NCBI GenBank assembly: GCA_036872755.1
Contig: JAVHNS010000003.1
Span: forward strand, 3,162,001-3,226,000
Length of the DNA stretch: 64,000 nucleotides
From: Orbilia blumenaviensis
Lineage: Eukaryota; Ascomycota; Orbiliomycetes; Orbiliales; Orbiliaceae
Direction: 5' to 3'
Shown: piece by piece, positions 1 to 10,291 of the stretch
Layout: the number at the start of each line of letters is the position of its first letter
Position numbering within the stretch: the first letter of the stretch is position 1
Made by a program: the position numbers and the translations under genes
The notes under the pieces: model-generated
Told to the model about the DNA's origin: nothing
The model's input: the letters and a program-made list of their open reading frames with translations, nothing else
The model's database searches: none

Positions 1-572
1 TCCTCCTGAATTTGGTAGATGAAGTCTCTAATAGCGGCCAATCTTGCGGGAAACTGTTCTGCAAAGTCTAACACAGAGTCCAAGATTCTATTGGCTCTAT
101 GGGCTCCATACATTGTCAAGCAAGAAGCGAAACCTCGGGGCGGTTGGACCCTTCGGAAAATTTGATAATAGCGAACGAAGTCCCGTGAATTGTTGATGTA
201 CTCCTGTGTACGGTTTTGATATTGACCATGCATGGCACTATCCAGGCTTACATCTAAACAATGATACTATTAGCTGATCCTTTGGGCCGCATGGAAAACG
301 CTTGTTGGAAATACATATACTTACGAATATAGTGCACCCTATCCCTCGCCCAAGACCCGACGTGCGGTGGCGCCAGAACATCCATAACATGGGAAGAAGT
401 TAACTTCAAAAACTTGAAACTTGTCACCGCCAGCGCTAGAATTTCCAATGGACCCAATTTATTAAAGACGCGGGTCAGGATTCCGCCCGGTAACGACGAG
501 AACCTGTCACCCCCCTTCGATTTGATAAACTGGGTGATATGTGAATGCAGCTTGGACCTTCGAGCGCATTCA
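1..572 (-). CDS. F-box domain protein, partial (C-terminus runs off the left edge; first exon not found)
   Basis: Two exons are visible on the minus strand: 572-325 and 253-1, separated by a 71-nt intron (324-254) with GTAAGT donor, CTAAT branch site and TTTAG acceptor; the phase (1) matches. The upstream exon seems to begin at an acceptor (TATACAG) near 573, so the start codon lies in an unlocated exon. The first exon encodes an F-box-like motif: LPGGILTRVF, then LGPLEILALAVTSFKFL, which fits the L-P-x-E-I-L...L...L...S-x-x-F-x-x-L pattern. After the intron the frame stays open to the window edge with charged, aromatic-rich sequence (for example FVRYYQIFRRVQPPRG). F-box proteins act as substrate adaptors of SCF ubiquitin ligases; the substrate is unknown. 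Splice sites are predicted by eye. Confidence 0.6.
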
Positions 573-1464
573 CTGTATACATAAAAATTTAAAATTAGGC
601 CCTCTTAGCAAAATAGCTCTCTATTACAGCAAAATATCGATACTGAATAGCGAATCAGTTTACGCACCTAAAATTCCGGTCCAGCATCATCTCCGCAAAC
701 GCTTTTCTCACTATCCATTGCTCCTTTTCCAGAATCACTGTATCTGTAATTTTCTCGTTTGTGTGAAGCGGATAAATAATTGTCTATCAACTAAATTAGT
801 TCTCATAATTCCTACAATGTGTATTGCCAGTGCTTATAAAATGCTTGATACCTCTTTTGTGTCGATATTCACAAACATTCCCGTTTCCACATTCCCCTTC
901 CGCCTATGGAAAGGAATCAGTTGTTCAGAGGACGGCGGCGGTGGTTTGGGCGTATTTGAATGCCCGGCTGTATGGCTTGTGGCTACAGCGGCGGTCGCCA
1001 TTCTGTAAGTTATCTCAGGAACTTCCCTGCTAGGTGCTGAACTACTAAAACGATGCTTCTACTAGTGACGTCAAATCGGGGATGCTACGTATACGCCTAG
1101 TTGTGATACCGCTTCAAAATTTTTCTTGCTCTAAGAAATCTAAAATGCTACAAATTTCTTCTCGGGGGTACTGTTCAATATGATAAATTGGCTGGTGGGT
1201 TTCCTGAGCCCTAGAGTATTGATAATGGTTTCGCCATTGTTCTGGAACTCGAGTCTTGTATCATGGTATAGTTATTTTGAAGAGGTAGTAGTCAACCGTA
1301 CCTGCAGCTCGTAGCTTCCGGCAATGGTAGCTGCGGTCTTCATTGATAGTATCATACCTCTGCAGTATACTGTATTTTTCTTGTTTTTCCTTTGTCCTTC
1401 AACCCAACATTGACGTGATGGCATTGTTGCATTTTCTGCGTTGCGGGTCGGTTCAAGCTGAAAA
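573..1464. other. intergenic, no supported gene
   Basis: Short overlapping frames only, none with splice signals or a recognisable motif. The missing first exon of the left-edge F-box gene should lie in this stretch, but I could not place it. Confidence 0.5.
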
Positions 1465-2134
1465 GCGCCGAAAACCCGAATCGGAGAGAACACCAAAGAA
1501 TCCTTCTTTGTTCGAATAGTCCGTTCCGAACTCTGTGGCAGAGCATTTTCTCATCTTGCGAGACCAACACTCCGTTCGGAGGAGGACTTGAAAGAAACTC
1601 CAACCGTCATACAACGAGTTCAAGTTCATGAAACTCCCATAGCCACCTTTGACATGAAACTCGTCGGCCCTGTGCCGCACTGCGCATCTGCTTACCCAAT
1701 CTAGGAACTTTACCTAATCGGGACCAGCCAATCAAAATCCCTGCTACCCTGAAAGTAGAAATATTGGAGGCGTTCATTGTCAATGCGACCGAGCTCTTGG
1801 AAGAGCAGCTGGCTAGCTGGGGAACTTTTCTCAAAGTGTTCAAGTTGTACTCGTTCGCATGAATTAATCTAGATCCCTTATGGATTTAGTGTCGATCTAG
1901 GTGGCCAAGTACGTACGCCATGGGGACACCGACGACATTGAGGAAGCTGAAGCGCTTAAACACTTAATATACCGAGGCCCGATAAATTCGCTACTTCTCA
2001 ATAGACTTTCTAGAGTGATCCGGAGAAGCCCTTTAACTTCCATCTAATTGAGGCCTTTCGTCATTTCTCCGAGCTCACCGGCATTCATGCCGCCCCAGTC
2101 GCCGTTGTGATCGTTAAATTACCATTCTCTCACA
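1465..2134 (+). pseudogene. decayed F-box/LRR-like protein gene
   Basis: Four protein-like segments follow one another on the plus strand in shifting frames. (1) 1465-1701 contains FFVRIVRSELCGRAFSHLAR, the typical 'L-V-C-x-x-L' helix of an F-box protein, and ends at TAG 1702. (2) About 1680-1862 contains LPNLGTLPN and ATLKVEILEAFIVNATELLE, ending at TGA. (3) About 1920-2050 contains EEAEALKHLIYRG and SLLLNRLSRVIRRSPL. (4) About 2030-2134 contains FHLIEAFRHFSELTG and ends at TGA. The segments read as leucine-rich F-box sequence, but the frame changes lack convincing introns at the junctions; the switch near 2015-2030 looks like a one-base shift. Either a pseudogene or, less likely, an unusual multi-exon gene. 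Confidence 0.45.
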
Positions 2135-5079
2135 AAAAGTGAAAGAGTTCCGTGAATATTAAAATTGCCAAGAGAATAATGCATTGGCTGGAACCATAAC
2201 ACCCACCAACCACACACGCATGACACATGCCCGCCCACTGCCATCCAGAGAATCATAACCACTTTGCCATGGTCGGAATAAGAGATCTTCGCAGACTCGA
2301 ATATTCCACAAAGTGCAAGCTTGCTGGGAGCCGTTACCAGTTGGGGAGAAAAGTAGCAGGCAGCAATATGCTTCAAACTGACACAACGTCCGCATAAAAT
2401 GTCTCATTTCGCTCTCGTTTCTCCACTTTGGGAGTCTGCACAGCAGCACCCAGAACGGCTTGTATAGACAACAGAGCGTTCATCCTCGTAGAACAATCAC
2501 CCAGACGCCTTCTCTAGCTCTCTGACCACGTCCCGACCACATCCCGACAATCACATGACACTTTTGGGCTTCAAAAGGCACCCCATCAAAAAAAAAAAGG
2601 TAGTCAATTGTAATTTCTTTTAAAGTGACGGTTTTCGATCTCCCAGATGTCGACCAATACAGAAGATATTTCGATTCTGGAAATGCCAAATTCAAGGTGC
2701 TCTCTTCTAAAAATTTCGAAAAATAAAACCGGCCATGATTTATTAATTTTAGGCAGTTGTGTCGGGATGTTTAGTCAGTTAACTGTTGACAACGCCACGA
2801 AGTCGTGTGTGACTGGTCGCTTGTTCAAGTTTGAAGTCCTGCACGTTGTTCCCGCGATTTCGGCCCCACAAGACCACAAAGGGCTCCACAACGTTAACAT
2901 TCTGATATATACACGTATACCGCATAACAAATAATTACCCGTCATAACTGTATTTACGCGCATTTGGAGTGGCATTCCTTTACCGGAGCTTTATGGTACT
3001 AAATATATTGACTGCCGTTGAGATGCCAACAGCTTGCAATGGTGGGTGGTCTGGTGGCTGGTGCCCACATCCAGATAGGGCTGTTGCCGCGAGACCGTGA
3101 ACAACTCCTGCATGCATACCCCGCAGATTGCGATATTGTAGTACAGGCTTTTTGACAGTACCGAGCGAATGGTATTCGTATTTTTTGGCGAACAAGCATA
3201 CATGGATCCCGTTTCAACGGAGTATTTTACTCAATATTATGCTCAAGCGCCTGCAATTCGGCAGACTCTCACAGGTACTGGAGTACCAGAAATCGATATC
3301 GACATCTATACACGTGTACATCCGACTTGCAAAGCAGAAGCAGGGATATCTTTCTCACTCTGTAAACTTGATAGTAATCCGACATGGCAGTATCTAATGC
3401 ACGTAAAATCCTCTTTGGCAAGGAAGTGCACCCGATTTCAACTGCTGCCTTGCCTCCTACCGCTGGTGCTCGTTTCGAACCCCCACCATTCAAATCGATC
3501 AACCAGTACGCAGAAAAGCAAAGAGTACGGCATCCCCATGTTTGAAACCACTCCGGCATCGTGATAAGCCCCTTACCTCTCGCTCCGGGCTCGCTTGTAC
3601 TTGTACTCTCGCGAGATGCGGGCAGCAAGGATCCGACCTATCCGATCCGAAAGCTTGTCGACTGGCGCTTCTTCCTATCGATGAGTAGAGCCCTACACCC
3701 TACCATGCGCTTTTGCTATCCATTGTCTAATCTGCTATCTCGACCTAGCGTCCCAAAATAGCGACCATGAAACACTGCACTCCTGATGTCGGTCGGTGAA
3801 TCCCTCGATAGTGTATGCTATTTCGAGTGAATACCCACTATGGTACCGGATGACCATGTCATGTAAGTCTTGTGGATGAGTTCGCCGTTCAAAGAGCTCA
3901 AGTCAGGAAGGCGAGAGAAACAGGTAGACTAACCCGTCTACCAGCCTAGAGCTACGAAGTCATCAGCTGCATTTTACGTAAGTCATAAAATTATCGCATG
4001 CAATGCGGGTTGTCGATAAAATTGGTATAAACCCGGCAGAAATGCTATTTGGCCGGTCGTGCGAGATTATTAATTCCGCAAGCTTAGCGACCAGCTTTGC
4101 AAATCGATCGTAGACGTCGGTTGTTGAGAGATGCAGGAACAGAAACAAGCAAAGCCTACAAAGTGGTTAACAAGGGCCAAAAAGGGGACTTGAAACGAGC
4201 TGCGAGATTGAGAGCAAAGCGGCCGTACGAGCATGACATGACATGCATTCGAACATTCACAACTGCCATATCAATCGTTCCCCAGAAAAAAATGCTGAAA
4301 TTCGAAGAGCTAGGGCCAAGCTGTCAATTTACCGCGTGGCCCTAGAACTCGCTCGCCTCTCTCAATGCCCTGACAATGCCGTCAGCAAAAATTCCTGCGA
4401 CAACAAAAAACCTTTTTCTTCCCAGAGCACCGCCTCATGCCGTACCTTGCATTAGTGCGGCACTGATTGAGCTCCCTAATTGGCTGCGCTGCAGTCATGC
4501 CTCACGATCTAACCCTCGAAGGAATCGGACTAATCTCGTTTCAGATTAGCTGACCCGACTCGCAAACATTCCAAAACCATTTCTGGTCACTCGGTGAAGC
4601 ACCTGAAGCACACATGGCCACCGCCCGCACCAAAAATTAGTGTGGGAAGTGGGAAAGGTGGTCCAAGGCTGACGTTACTGGCCTGCCGTCAGCATGCGGG
4701 TTTCCCAGCTCCAATATTCCGCCATGCTCTAAAATGAAAAAGTCGATTAGTAGTTATGTTCACCATGAGACAAGCAACCATGTCTGCCAGAACCATGACA
4801 AGCGCAAGCGAACGGGGGAACCTCTCTCACAACTCGAAACATGAAAATCTCAATTTTTGCTAATTTTAGTCCCCTTACCACTCATCTCTTATTTAATATG
4901 CAAAAAGATGGTGAAGAAGATATATAAGATCCTGTCCACGGCTTCATCTACCCAGCTTTTTTTCCTTCTTCCCCAGCAGGTTCCAACTGTGAGCTAAAGT
5001 CTCCACTAAAGTACCCTCCACTTTCCTTTAAAAATACCACACTCCTCAACACATCTTTACAACAGCCAACATTTTGACA
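2135..5079. other. intergenic, no supported gene
   Basis: Several ORFs of 60-130 codons overlap on both strands with no motif, splice structure or start context I can support. The right end (from about 4900) is the promoter and 5' leader of the F-box-like gene at 5080. Confidence 0.5.
4921..4928 (+). promoter_or_regulatory. TATA box of the 5080 gene
   Basis: TATATAAG lies 152 bp upstream of the ATG at 5080, followed by a pyrimidine-rich leader (CTTTTTTTCCTTCTTCC) typical of fungal core promoters. Confidence 0.4.
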
Positions 5080-6264
5080 ATGTTCTACCACGCCCCAAGA
5101 CAGAGATCCCCAGTGAGGAATATATACCAGGAGAATGTAGTACATTCCAAAATTGTCTGCTTAGAAAACGACCAAGCTCTTCTATGGCCACAGTATTCGG
5201 TCGCTACTAGCACAACAACCCCGCAGCGCAGGGTAATTGAAGAATTAGTCCAATACCTTCTTAACCCTGCGGATAGTGCCGTTATTGTAAAGCCTGTCCC
5301 CGTCCGAAAGGATAGGCCGACCGACGCCAAGCCATCCTTAACAACTCTACCATCCTCTATCCACAACATGATCACAGAATACCTTTCCGACTACGAATCT
5401 CTCTGCCTCGCCATCTCAAGCCGTGACCTTTTCAACAAGTCGATAACCCGAATGCAGAATCTTGTCTGCCCAGTCGAAAACCTTGGATGCTGGTCCGGAA
5501 AGGCGCTTGTCCGAGCTGACCCAAGCAACCCTACCCCTACTGCTACTGCAGTTGAGGCCCAGTACCTTGACAAGACAACCGATGCAACAATAATCACCCC
5601 AGCACTGCGCTCCAATGAGACCCTCTACCTCGCTTCCTTTCCCGACAAGCGTCTCATCCTCCACGGGATTGCCCACGACATGCATATCCCCCAAGTCATC
5701 CGACGATTCGTATCCGCCGCCCTCAGAGACAAGGAATACGAAAACTTGTTCGTCGCTGGCGAGGAGTACGTTCTTCGCAACATTGATAGACGTGAGTATA
5801 TCCGCTTCTTCACCGATAAGGTCAGAAGCACCGTCGTCGATGTTGGCGAGTTCAAGGAAGGCGAAGAAACACCAATGGTTGAGATCCTCCACGAAGCCGA
5901 GGTGTTGTTGGATGCCATCAGCTGCGCTCCAGAGGACACATTCTCCAAGGACCGATTCGAGAAGGGCAGCTGGGCTGGTTGCCGAATTGACATCGTCTCC
6001 ATGAAGAGGGTCGGAGAAGAAGAGGGCTGGAAGTTGGCCGAAAAGAGCGATGTCACAAGACCTTACAACCGTCCTGAAGAGTGCAGAGGACGATACTTCA
6101 GAGATGGAAACGGTACACTAAGAGACCGATCCAGATCCGGCTCCGTGAGGAGGGATAAGAGCGTCGGAAAGAGAAACAGGATGTACTCCTTCCTCGGAAA
6201 AGAGAAGTTCATGCTTCCTGCTCAACCAAGAGTTCTGGTTGACGGAAGAATCATGTGGGCATAA
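5080..6264 (+). CDS. F-box-like protein, single exon
   Basis: A 394-residue intronless ORF. I start at ATG 5080; the frame extends two codons further only to a TTG. A degenerate F-box-like segment lies at about residues 88-125: LPSSIHNMITEYLSDYESLC followed by LAISSRDLFNKSI, matching L-P-x-x-[IL]...[IL]-x-x-Y-L...L...S-x-x-x. The rest has no motif I recognise. The C-terminal 60 residues are Arg/Ser/Lys-rich (RSRSGSVRRDKSVGKR), suggesting a disordered basic tail or a nuclear localisation signal. Codon use is GC3-rich and clean compared with flanking noncoding DNA, so the gene looks intact and expressed. A TATA box lies upstream at 4921. A role as SCF substrate adaptor is inferred from the F-box only. 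Confidence 0.75.
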   Translation: MFYHAPRQRSPVRNIYQENVVHSKIVCLENDQALLWPQYSVATSTTTPQRRVIEELVQYLLNPADSAVIVKPVPVRKDRPTDAKPSLTTLPSSIHNMITEYLSDYESLCLAISSRDLFNKSITRMQNLVCPVENLGCWSGKALVRADPSNPTPTATAVEAQYLDKTTDATIITPALRSNETLYLASFPDKRLILHGIAHDMHIPQVIRRFVSAALRDKEYENLFVAGEEYVLRNIDRREYIRFFTDKVRSTVVDVGEFKEGEETPMVEILHEAEVLLDAISCAPEDTFSKDRFEKGSWAGCRIDIVSMKRVGEEEGWKLAEKSDVTRPYNRPEECRGRYFRDGNGTLRDRSRSGSVRRDKSVGKRNRMYSFLGKEKFMLPAQPRVLVDGRIMWA

Positions 6265-6348
6265 ACATCCACTGTTACACCAACACATTCACTTTTTAAT
6301 ACGCATTTCATTTCATTTTCTTTTTTTCATATCATAGCGATTGGAGTT

Positions 6349-6372
6349 CAGTCATTCATTCAGTCATTCATT
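6349..6372. repeat. 12-bp tandem repeat (CAGTCATTCATT x2)
   Basis: Two adjacent copies of CAGTCATTCATT in the 3' flank of the F-box-like gene. Confidence 0.7.
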
Positions 6373-6596
6373 TACACACTCATTTCATTTGTTTGGGCCG
6401 GTACACAGCATTAACATCGGCGTTTTCATTTTTTTTCATATAACTTGGTTGGCTCTTTTGATATTTACTGTACATAATATGGCGTTCCTGGGGAACCTGG
6501 TTCTCATCTTGCTTTGGAGTTTTCTTTTCCTTTTTTTTTTTTTTTAAAACTTACTACTTTATATTGGCATTGAGAACCTGGGGTCTCAGAAACAAT

Positions 6597-6624
6597 TTAC
6601 ATTCTTTTACATTCTTTTACATTC
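6597..6624. repeat. 10-bp tandem repeat (TTTTACATTC)
   Basis: Nearly three copies of a TTTTACATTC unit in AT-rich flank. Confidence 0.7.
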
Positions 6625-6961
6625 AAACTTTCGCGTTCGTAAAGTGATCAACTTAGAGTCTTGTCGCTTGTGCTATTTTGTGTTGCGATAAACTATAGAA
6701 ACCTCGTTTGAGGTTTTATATTATATGCTTGAATTCATCAATAAGTACTTAAGACTACGTTACAGAAGTGAAGCTTGAAGTGCGTAGAAATCGCAAGTAA
6801 TTTAAAAGCAGAAATAGGATAGTGTCCAATATATTATTCTTGACTAAGTTAATTGGATATGATACTACCCGAGGCCTTCCACTGCAGCAAAAAAAGAAAC
6901 ATATTGATAAGATCTAATGCTCATCCTTAATTTCTTGTTTCACAAACTTCAACCACTATAT

Positions 6962-7690
6962 CTATCTCCACAACAGCGACCGGACCATTATCTCTCTTAC
7001 GATCTTCGACAATCCTAGGATCGTAACTGCCATAGCCGAAGCCAAATTGGCTATCGACTCAAATCCACCTCTTTTCCACAGCAACCCCACTTCAACAGCT
7101 AGAGGCGTATTAGCGGACGGACCGCCCCATTGGATGTTTTCGTCTAGTTTCTCGTCACCGGTATGAATCGGAATAGAGAAGTTAGAGAGTTGTAGGAGCA
7201 TCCCTAAGAAGCAGATGAGAAGGGTTCAACGTAGTATCCGGGAGGAGGTTCAACGACGAGCATTGTTAATGCTGTCGGAATCCACCCTCGAAAACCGGAT
7301 TTAACCCTCATGAACCCATAGACTCCACGGCCGCGGGTGAGACAGGTCTGGGGCAAATGTCTCTGGAGTCGTGGAAATATTGCCGACGCACATGGTTGAT
7401 ATAAGAATTAGATTCGGCCCCACCATTATTGCCAGATGGTTAGCCGCTAACCATCGCAGATCCCGTGGGCCGGACCGTATGACTACGGCCGGCCCCGGGG
7501 AGAATCCCTTGAGGGTGCCGATGGCGAGCCAGTTTTTCGAACTGGCTAAGAGGTCGGTTGGTTGCGCGTGAAGATCAGACTGAACGTATGTATCAAAGCT
7601 GCTAGAGGCTTCTGTTTGGGATGAACTGGTAGGGAATAATTGAAGGAGACAGGATGAGCTGGAGGAAGGGTCCTTTAAATAGTAGTGACG
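6962..7690 (-). pseudogene. broken coding region, possibly a fungal membrane-protein remnant
   Basis: Read on the minus strand, two long overlapping frames are open across about 7690-7210 without a usable ATG at the front. One contains SSKNWLAIGTLKGFSPGP and LAANHLAIMVGPNLILISTM. The other contains NSYINHVRRQYF, then YGFMRVKSGFRGWIPTALTM and PPPGYYVEP, and stops at TAG near 7203. A third frame (7201-6962) gives GGPSANTPLAVEVGLLWKRG and a hydrophobic end before TAG. The order 'YIxHVR ... V-R-V ... G-W-I-x-x-A-L-T-M-L' resembles the end of some large fungal membrane proteins with a terminal TM helix, but this is a weak likeness. I cannot join the frames with credible introns, so I treat it as a remnant. 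Confidence 0.3.
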
Positions 7691-8441
7691 CCTAGGGATA
7701 TGGGTTTTTCTAGATCAGGTTTGTAATACCTATCGGATGCTGGGGCGCTCTTGGAATCGGAGTTCGTGAAGCTGCACACAGGCACGCACACTATGCTTCT
7801 AGAGTATGATATATATATTCTCGGACGTGCACTAATACGCTCTGAGAACACAGCAATACTATTGTACGGTAAGTAGTCTCGTAGTGTCTCAATACATTTT
7901 CATATTTTTACTCTATCGCCAAGCTGTCATGGTCTTGAATATTAAGAATATTTTAGGATCTGTGGGAGTATCAAAGCTATGCGCTTTTGTTTTGTAATAT
8001 ACCTAGGTAGATCATAAAGACTATGCATCTTCGTGATTAAATTTAAGGTCTACAATACTGAACGGTATATACAGAGGTTCCGGCCAGTGTGCAAAATCCA
8101 ACACAAAATTGCATTGTAGATATCAGCTTACTTGCCGCACTAGGCCTCGTAATAATCTCGTATCCGTCAATCTACTGGTAAATTTGAGACATGTGAGGAT
8201 CCGATTAAACTAGGATCATAATTGTTCATAATAATAACATTACACAAAACGTAGGTAGTTCGTGAGATAACATGCTGAGATACTAGATGCGAGTTGGCGT
8301 CCCATAAGATACCCTTGCAATCTAGCTAACCCATGAGCTTCGCACAGGATCCTAGGAATAGAGAAAAAACATGGTATTCCCACACCGCCCCTCCCCATAA
8401 AAAGTAATTTCGTATATACAAGTAGCACATAGTTGACGTGC
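7691..8441. other. intergenic, no supported gene
   Basis: AT-rich; TATATATA stretches and short frames only. It is the 3' flank of the GH43 gene. Confidence 0.5.
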
Positions 8442-9419
8442 CTAATCCGCCAAATGGAGTTTTCCTTCAGCATCATACACCAACTCACGGACCTTCACAC
8501 ACCTCAAATGGTTCTTCCCCGACAAGCTGGAGTCATGGTGGAACAGATACCACTTTCCATGAACTTCGGCGATTGAGTGGTGGGTGGTCCAGCCTTCCAC
8601 CGGCTCCAAGATTCTTCCAGCATAAGTGAAAGGCCCCAACGGGCTATCTCCAATAGCATAGCAGAGATAGTGGGTGTCTCCTGTAGAGTACGAGAAGTAG
8701 TATTTTCCATTGTATTTATGTACCCAAGCGGCCTCAAAGAACCTCCTGTCGTGGTCGTCGGCAATGATAAGTTCTCCTTTGTCGTCAACAATAGCAGCCT
8801 CCTGGATCCCGCCAACGAAGGTGCGCATATCATCACTCAATTTGGCGACTCGTGGTCGGATAGCTGGGACTGTACCCTTCGGCTCCATGTCCGTGTAAGC
8901 TTCCGCCTTATACTCGCCGGTTTGCCAACACTGGAGTTGACCGCCCCATAGTCCACCGAAATAAAGGTATGCCTGTCCGTCATCATCAACCAGGCATGCT
9001 GGATCAATACTGTAACTCTCTGGGATAGGTTCCGGGTCTGGGGTGAATGGTCCCTCTGGTTTATCTCCGACGGCAACACCAAGGCGGAAAACGCCCTCCT
9101 TGTCGCGAGCTGGGAAATAAAGATAGTATTTTCCATCTTTGTAGGCAGCATCTGGCGCCCATAACTGCTTAGAGACCCATGGGATATCTTCCTGTCTAAG
9201 AACGACGCCATGATCGGTCACTTCGCTTCCAATGGTGTCCATGGAGAATACATGGTAATCAACCATATCATATTGGTCGCCATTATCGTTATCTTGGATA
9301 TCAGTCTCGCGGTCGTGGGAGGGGTAGATGTAGACGCGGTTGTTGAAGACGTGCGCCGAGGGGTCGGCGGTATAGATATGTGTAACGAGCGGCTTAAGGT
9401 GGGAGGATGCACCGGCCAT
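8442..9419 (-). CDS. glycoside hydrolase family 43 (beta-xylosidase / alpha-L-arabinofuranosidase type)
   Basis: Intronless, 325 residues, ATG at 9419, TAG at 8442. The five-bladed beta-propeller fold of GH43 is evident. The catalytic base is Asp19 in TADPSAHVFNNRVYIYPSHD, the pKa-tuning Asp is Asp139 in YSIDPAC, and the acid is Glu229 in RRFFEAAWVHK. His281 in WTTHHSIAEVHGKWY fits the conserved central His. All three catalytic carboxylates are present, so the enzyme should be active on xylo- or arabino-oligosaccharides. There is no signal peptide (the N-terminus MAGASSHLKPLVTHIYT is not hydrophobic enough), which points to an intracellular enzyme acting on imported oligosaccharides. Most neighbours have introns; this gene has none, which is compatible with horizontal acquisition but does not prove it. 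Subfamily and exact substrate cannot be read from sequence alone. Confidence 0.93.
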   Translation of the reverse strand: MAGASSHLKPLVTHIYTADPSAHVFNNRVYIYPSHDRETDIQDNDNGDQYDMVDYHVFSMDTIGSEVTDHGVVLRQEDIPWVSKQLWAPDAAYKDGKYYLYFPARDKEGVFRLGVAVGDKPEGPFTPDPEPIPESYSIDPACLVDDDGQAYLYFGGLWGGQLQCWQTGEYKAEAYTDMEPKGTVPAIRPRVAKLSDDMRTFVGGIQEAAIVDDKGELIIADDHDRRFFEAAWVHKYNGKYYFSYSTGDTHYLCYAIGDSPLGPFTYAGRILEPVEGWTTHHSIAEVHGKWYLFHHDSSLSGKNHLRCVKVRELVYDAEGKLHLAD

Positions 9420-10291
9420 TTTGGAGTTCTTATGTGATTACTGCTATGTATATAAACCGATCTTTTGAGTATATATATGGAATCTGTATCTGCCGGCGTC
9501 GAATAATATATTTTCCATTATATTCACCGGGCGACAGTCCAGTCTTATATAGCCCCACGAGCGCCCGTTCGCCATAATGCCGAGGAGCTTAAGAGGCTCT
9601 AGCTCATCCCACCACCCCGCAAAGTCGGGACTTCGGATAATTCCAATCTGAGGTCTGCGTGATGTCTCCCGTTTAGCCCACCTATTTAGCCGGCGCTGCT
9701 CAAGGGTACACCCTGGTCTGGGGGCGGGTAAATTGGGAAGCTACCATTTTCGGGAACAGCTTTACCATAGAATCGGAATGTGAAAGAAAAAATCTTGTTA
9801 AATCGGGTCCATATGTTTCACCAGCGTCTTCCGCAATTACTCCGAAGCATTGTCTTCAAATTAGCCAGATTGCGGGCTTGACTGTTAGACCGTTGAGAAC
9901 CGCGGTTACCACCGCTCGCCGAAAGTTCTTGGTCGACGGGGTCAAATATACAACGCTCGCAACACATAAACTATTGTGAGCTATTGAGGTCTGGTTGGCC
10001 TTTATGATTAAATTCCATAGTGTGATAAGATGATCAGAAATATAGTTAATACTACTTTCTAAACTGAGACCTTTTAACTAGCATCTTTGACTATAATGAT
10101 ACTCGTCACCGCTCTATAGCTTTAGAGCTTCCAGGCTGATCAAGCCGAAGATGTTACATCCGTGATTATTGGGGCCTAACTGGATCTATCAATCGATACT
10201 GGTGACTTTACTAGGCAAGATGTGAAAACTTAAAGCTCACCTAAGCACCTTGGGTCCTGTCAAACTCCCAAGATGACAGCACAGCATTGCT
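9420..10291. other. intergenic, promoter side of the GH43 gene
   Basis: Contains TATATATA elements at about 9470-9480 and 9505-9512 upstream of the GH43 start. No coding signal. Confidence 0.5.

Larger units (their letters stand above)
6265..6961. other. 3' flank with simple repeats, no gene
   Basis: AT-rich downstream region of the 5080 gene. It contains a CAGTCATTCATT direct repeat (6349-6372), a T-tract near 6528-6545 and a TTTTACATTC repeat (6597-6624). The 68-codon ORF across 6341-6547 is low-complexity (His/Phe/Leu) and not credible. Confidence 0.5.

Noticed and set aside
541..1033. 155-codon and 69-codon plus-strand ORFs
   Set aside because: No motif, no start context, and overlap with the minus-strand F-box gene at the left.
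6341..6547. 68-codon ORF with hydrophobic C-terminus
   Set aside because: Built from simple repeats and a T-tract in the 3' flank of a real gene.
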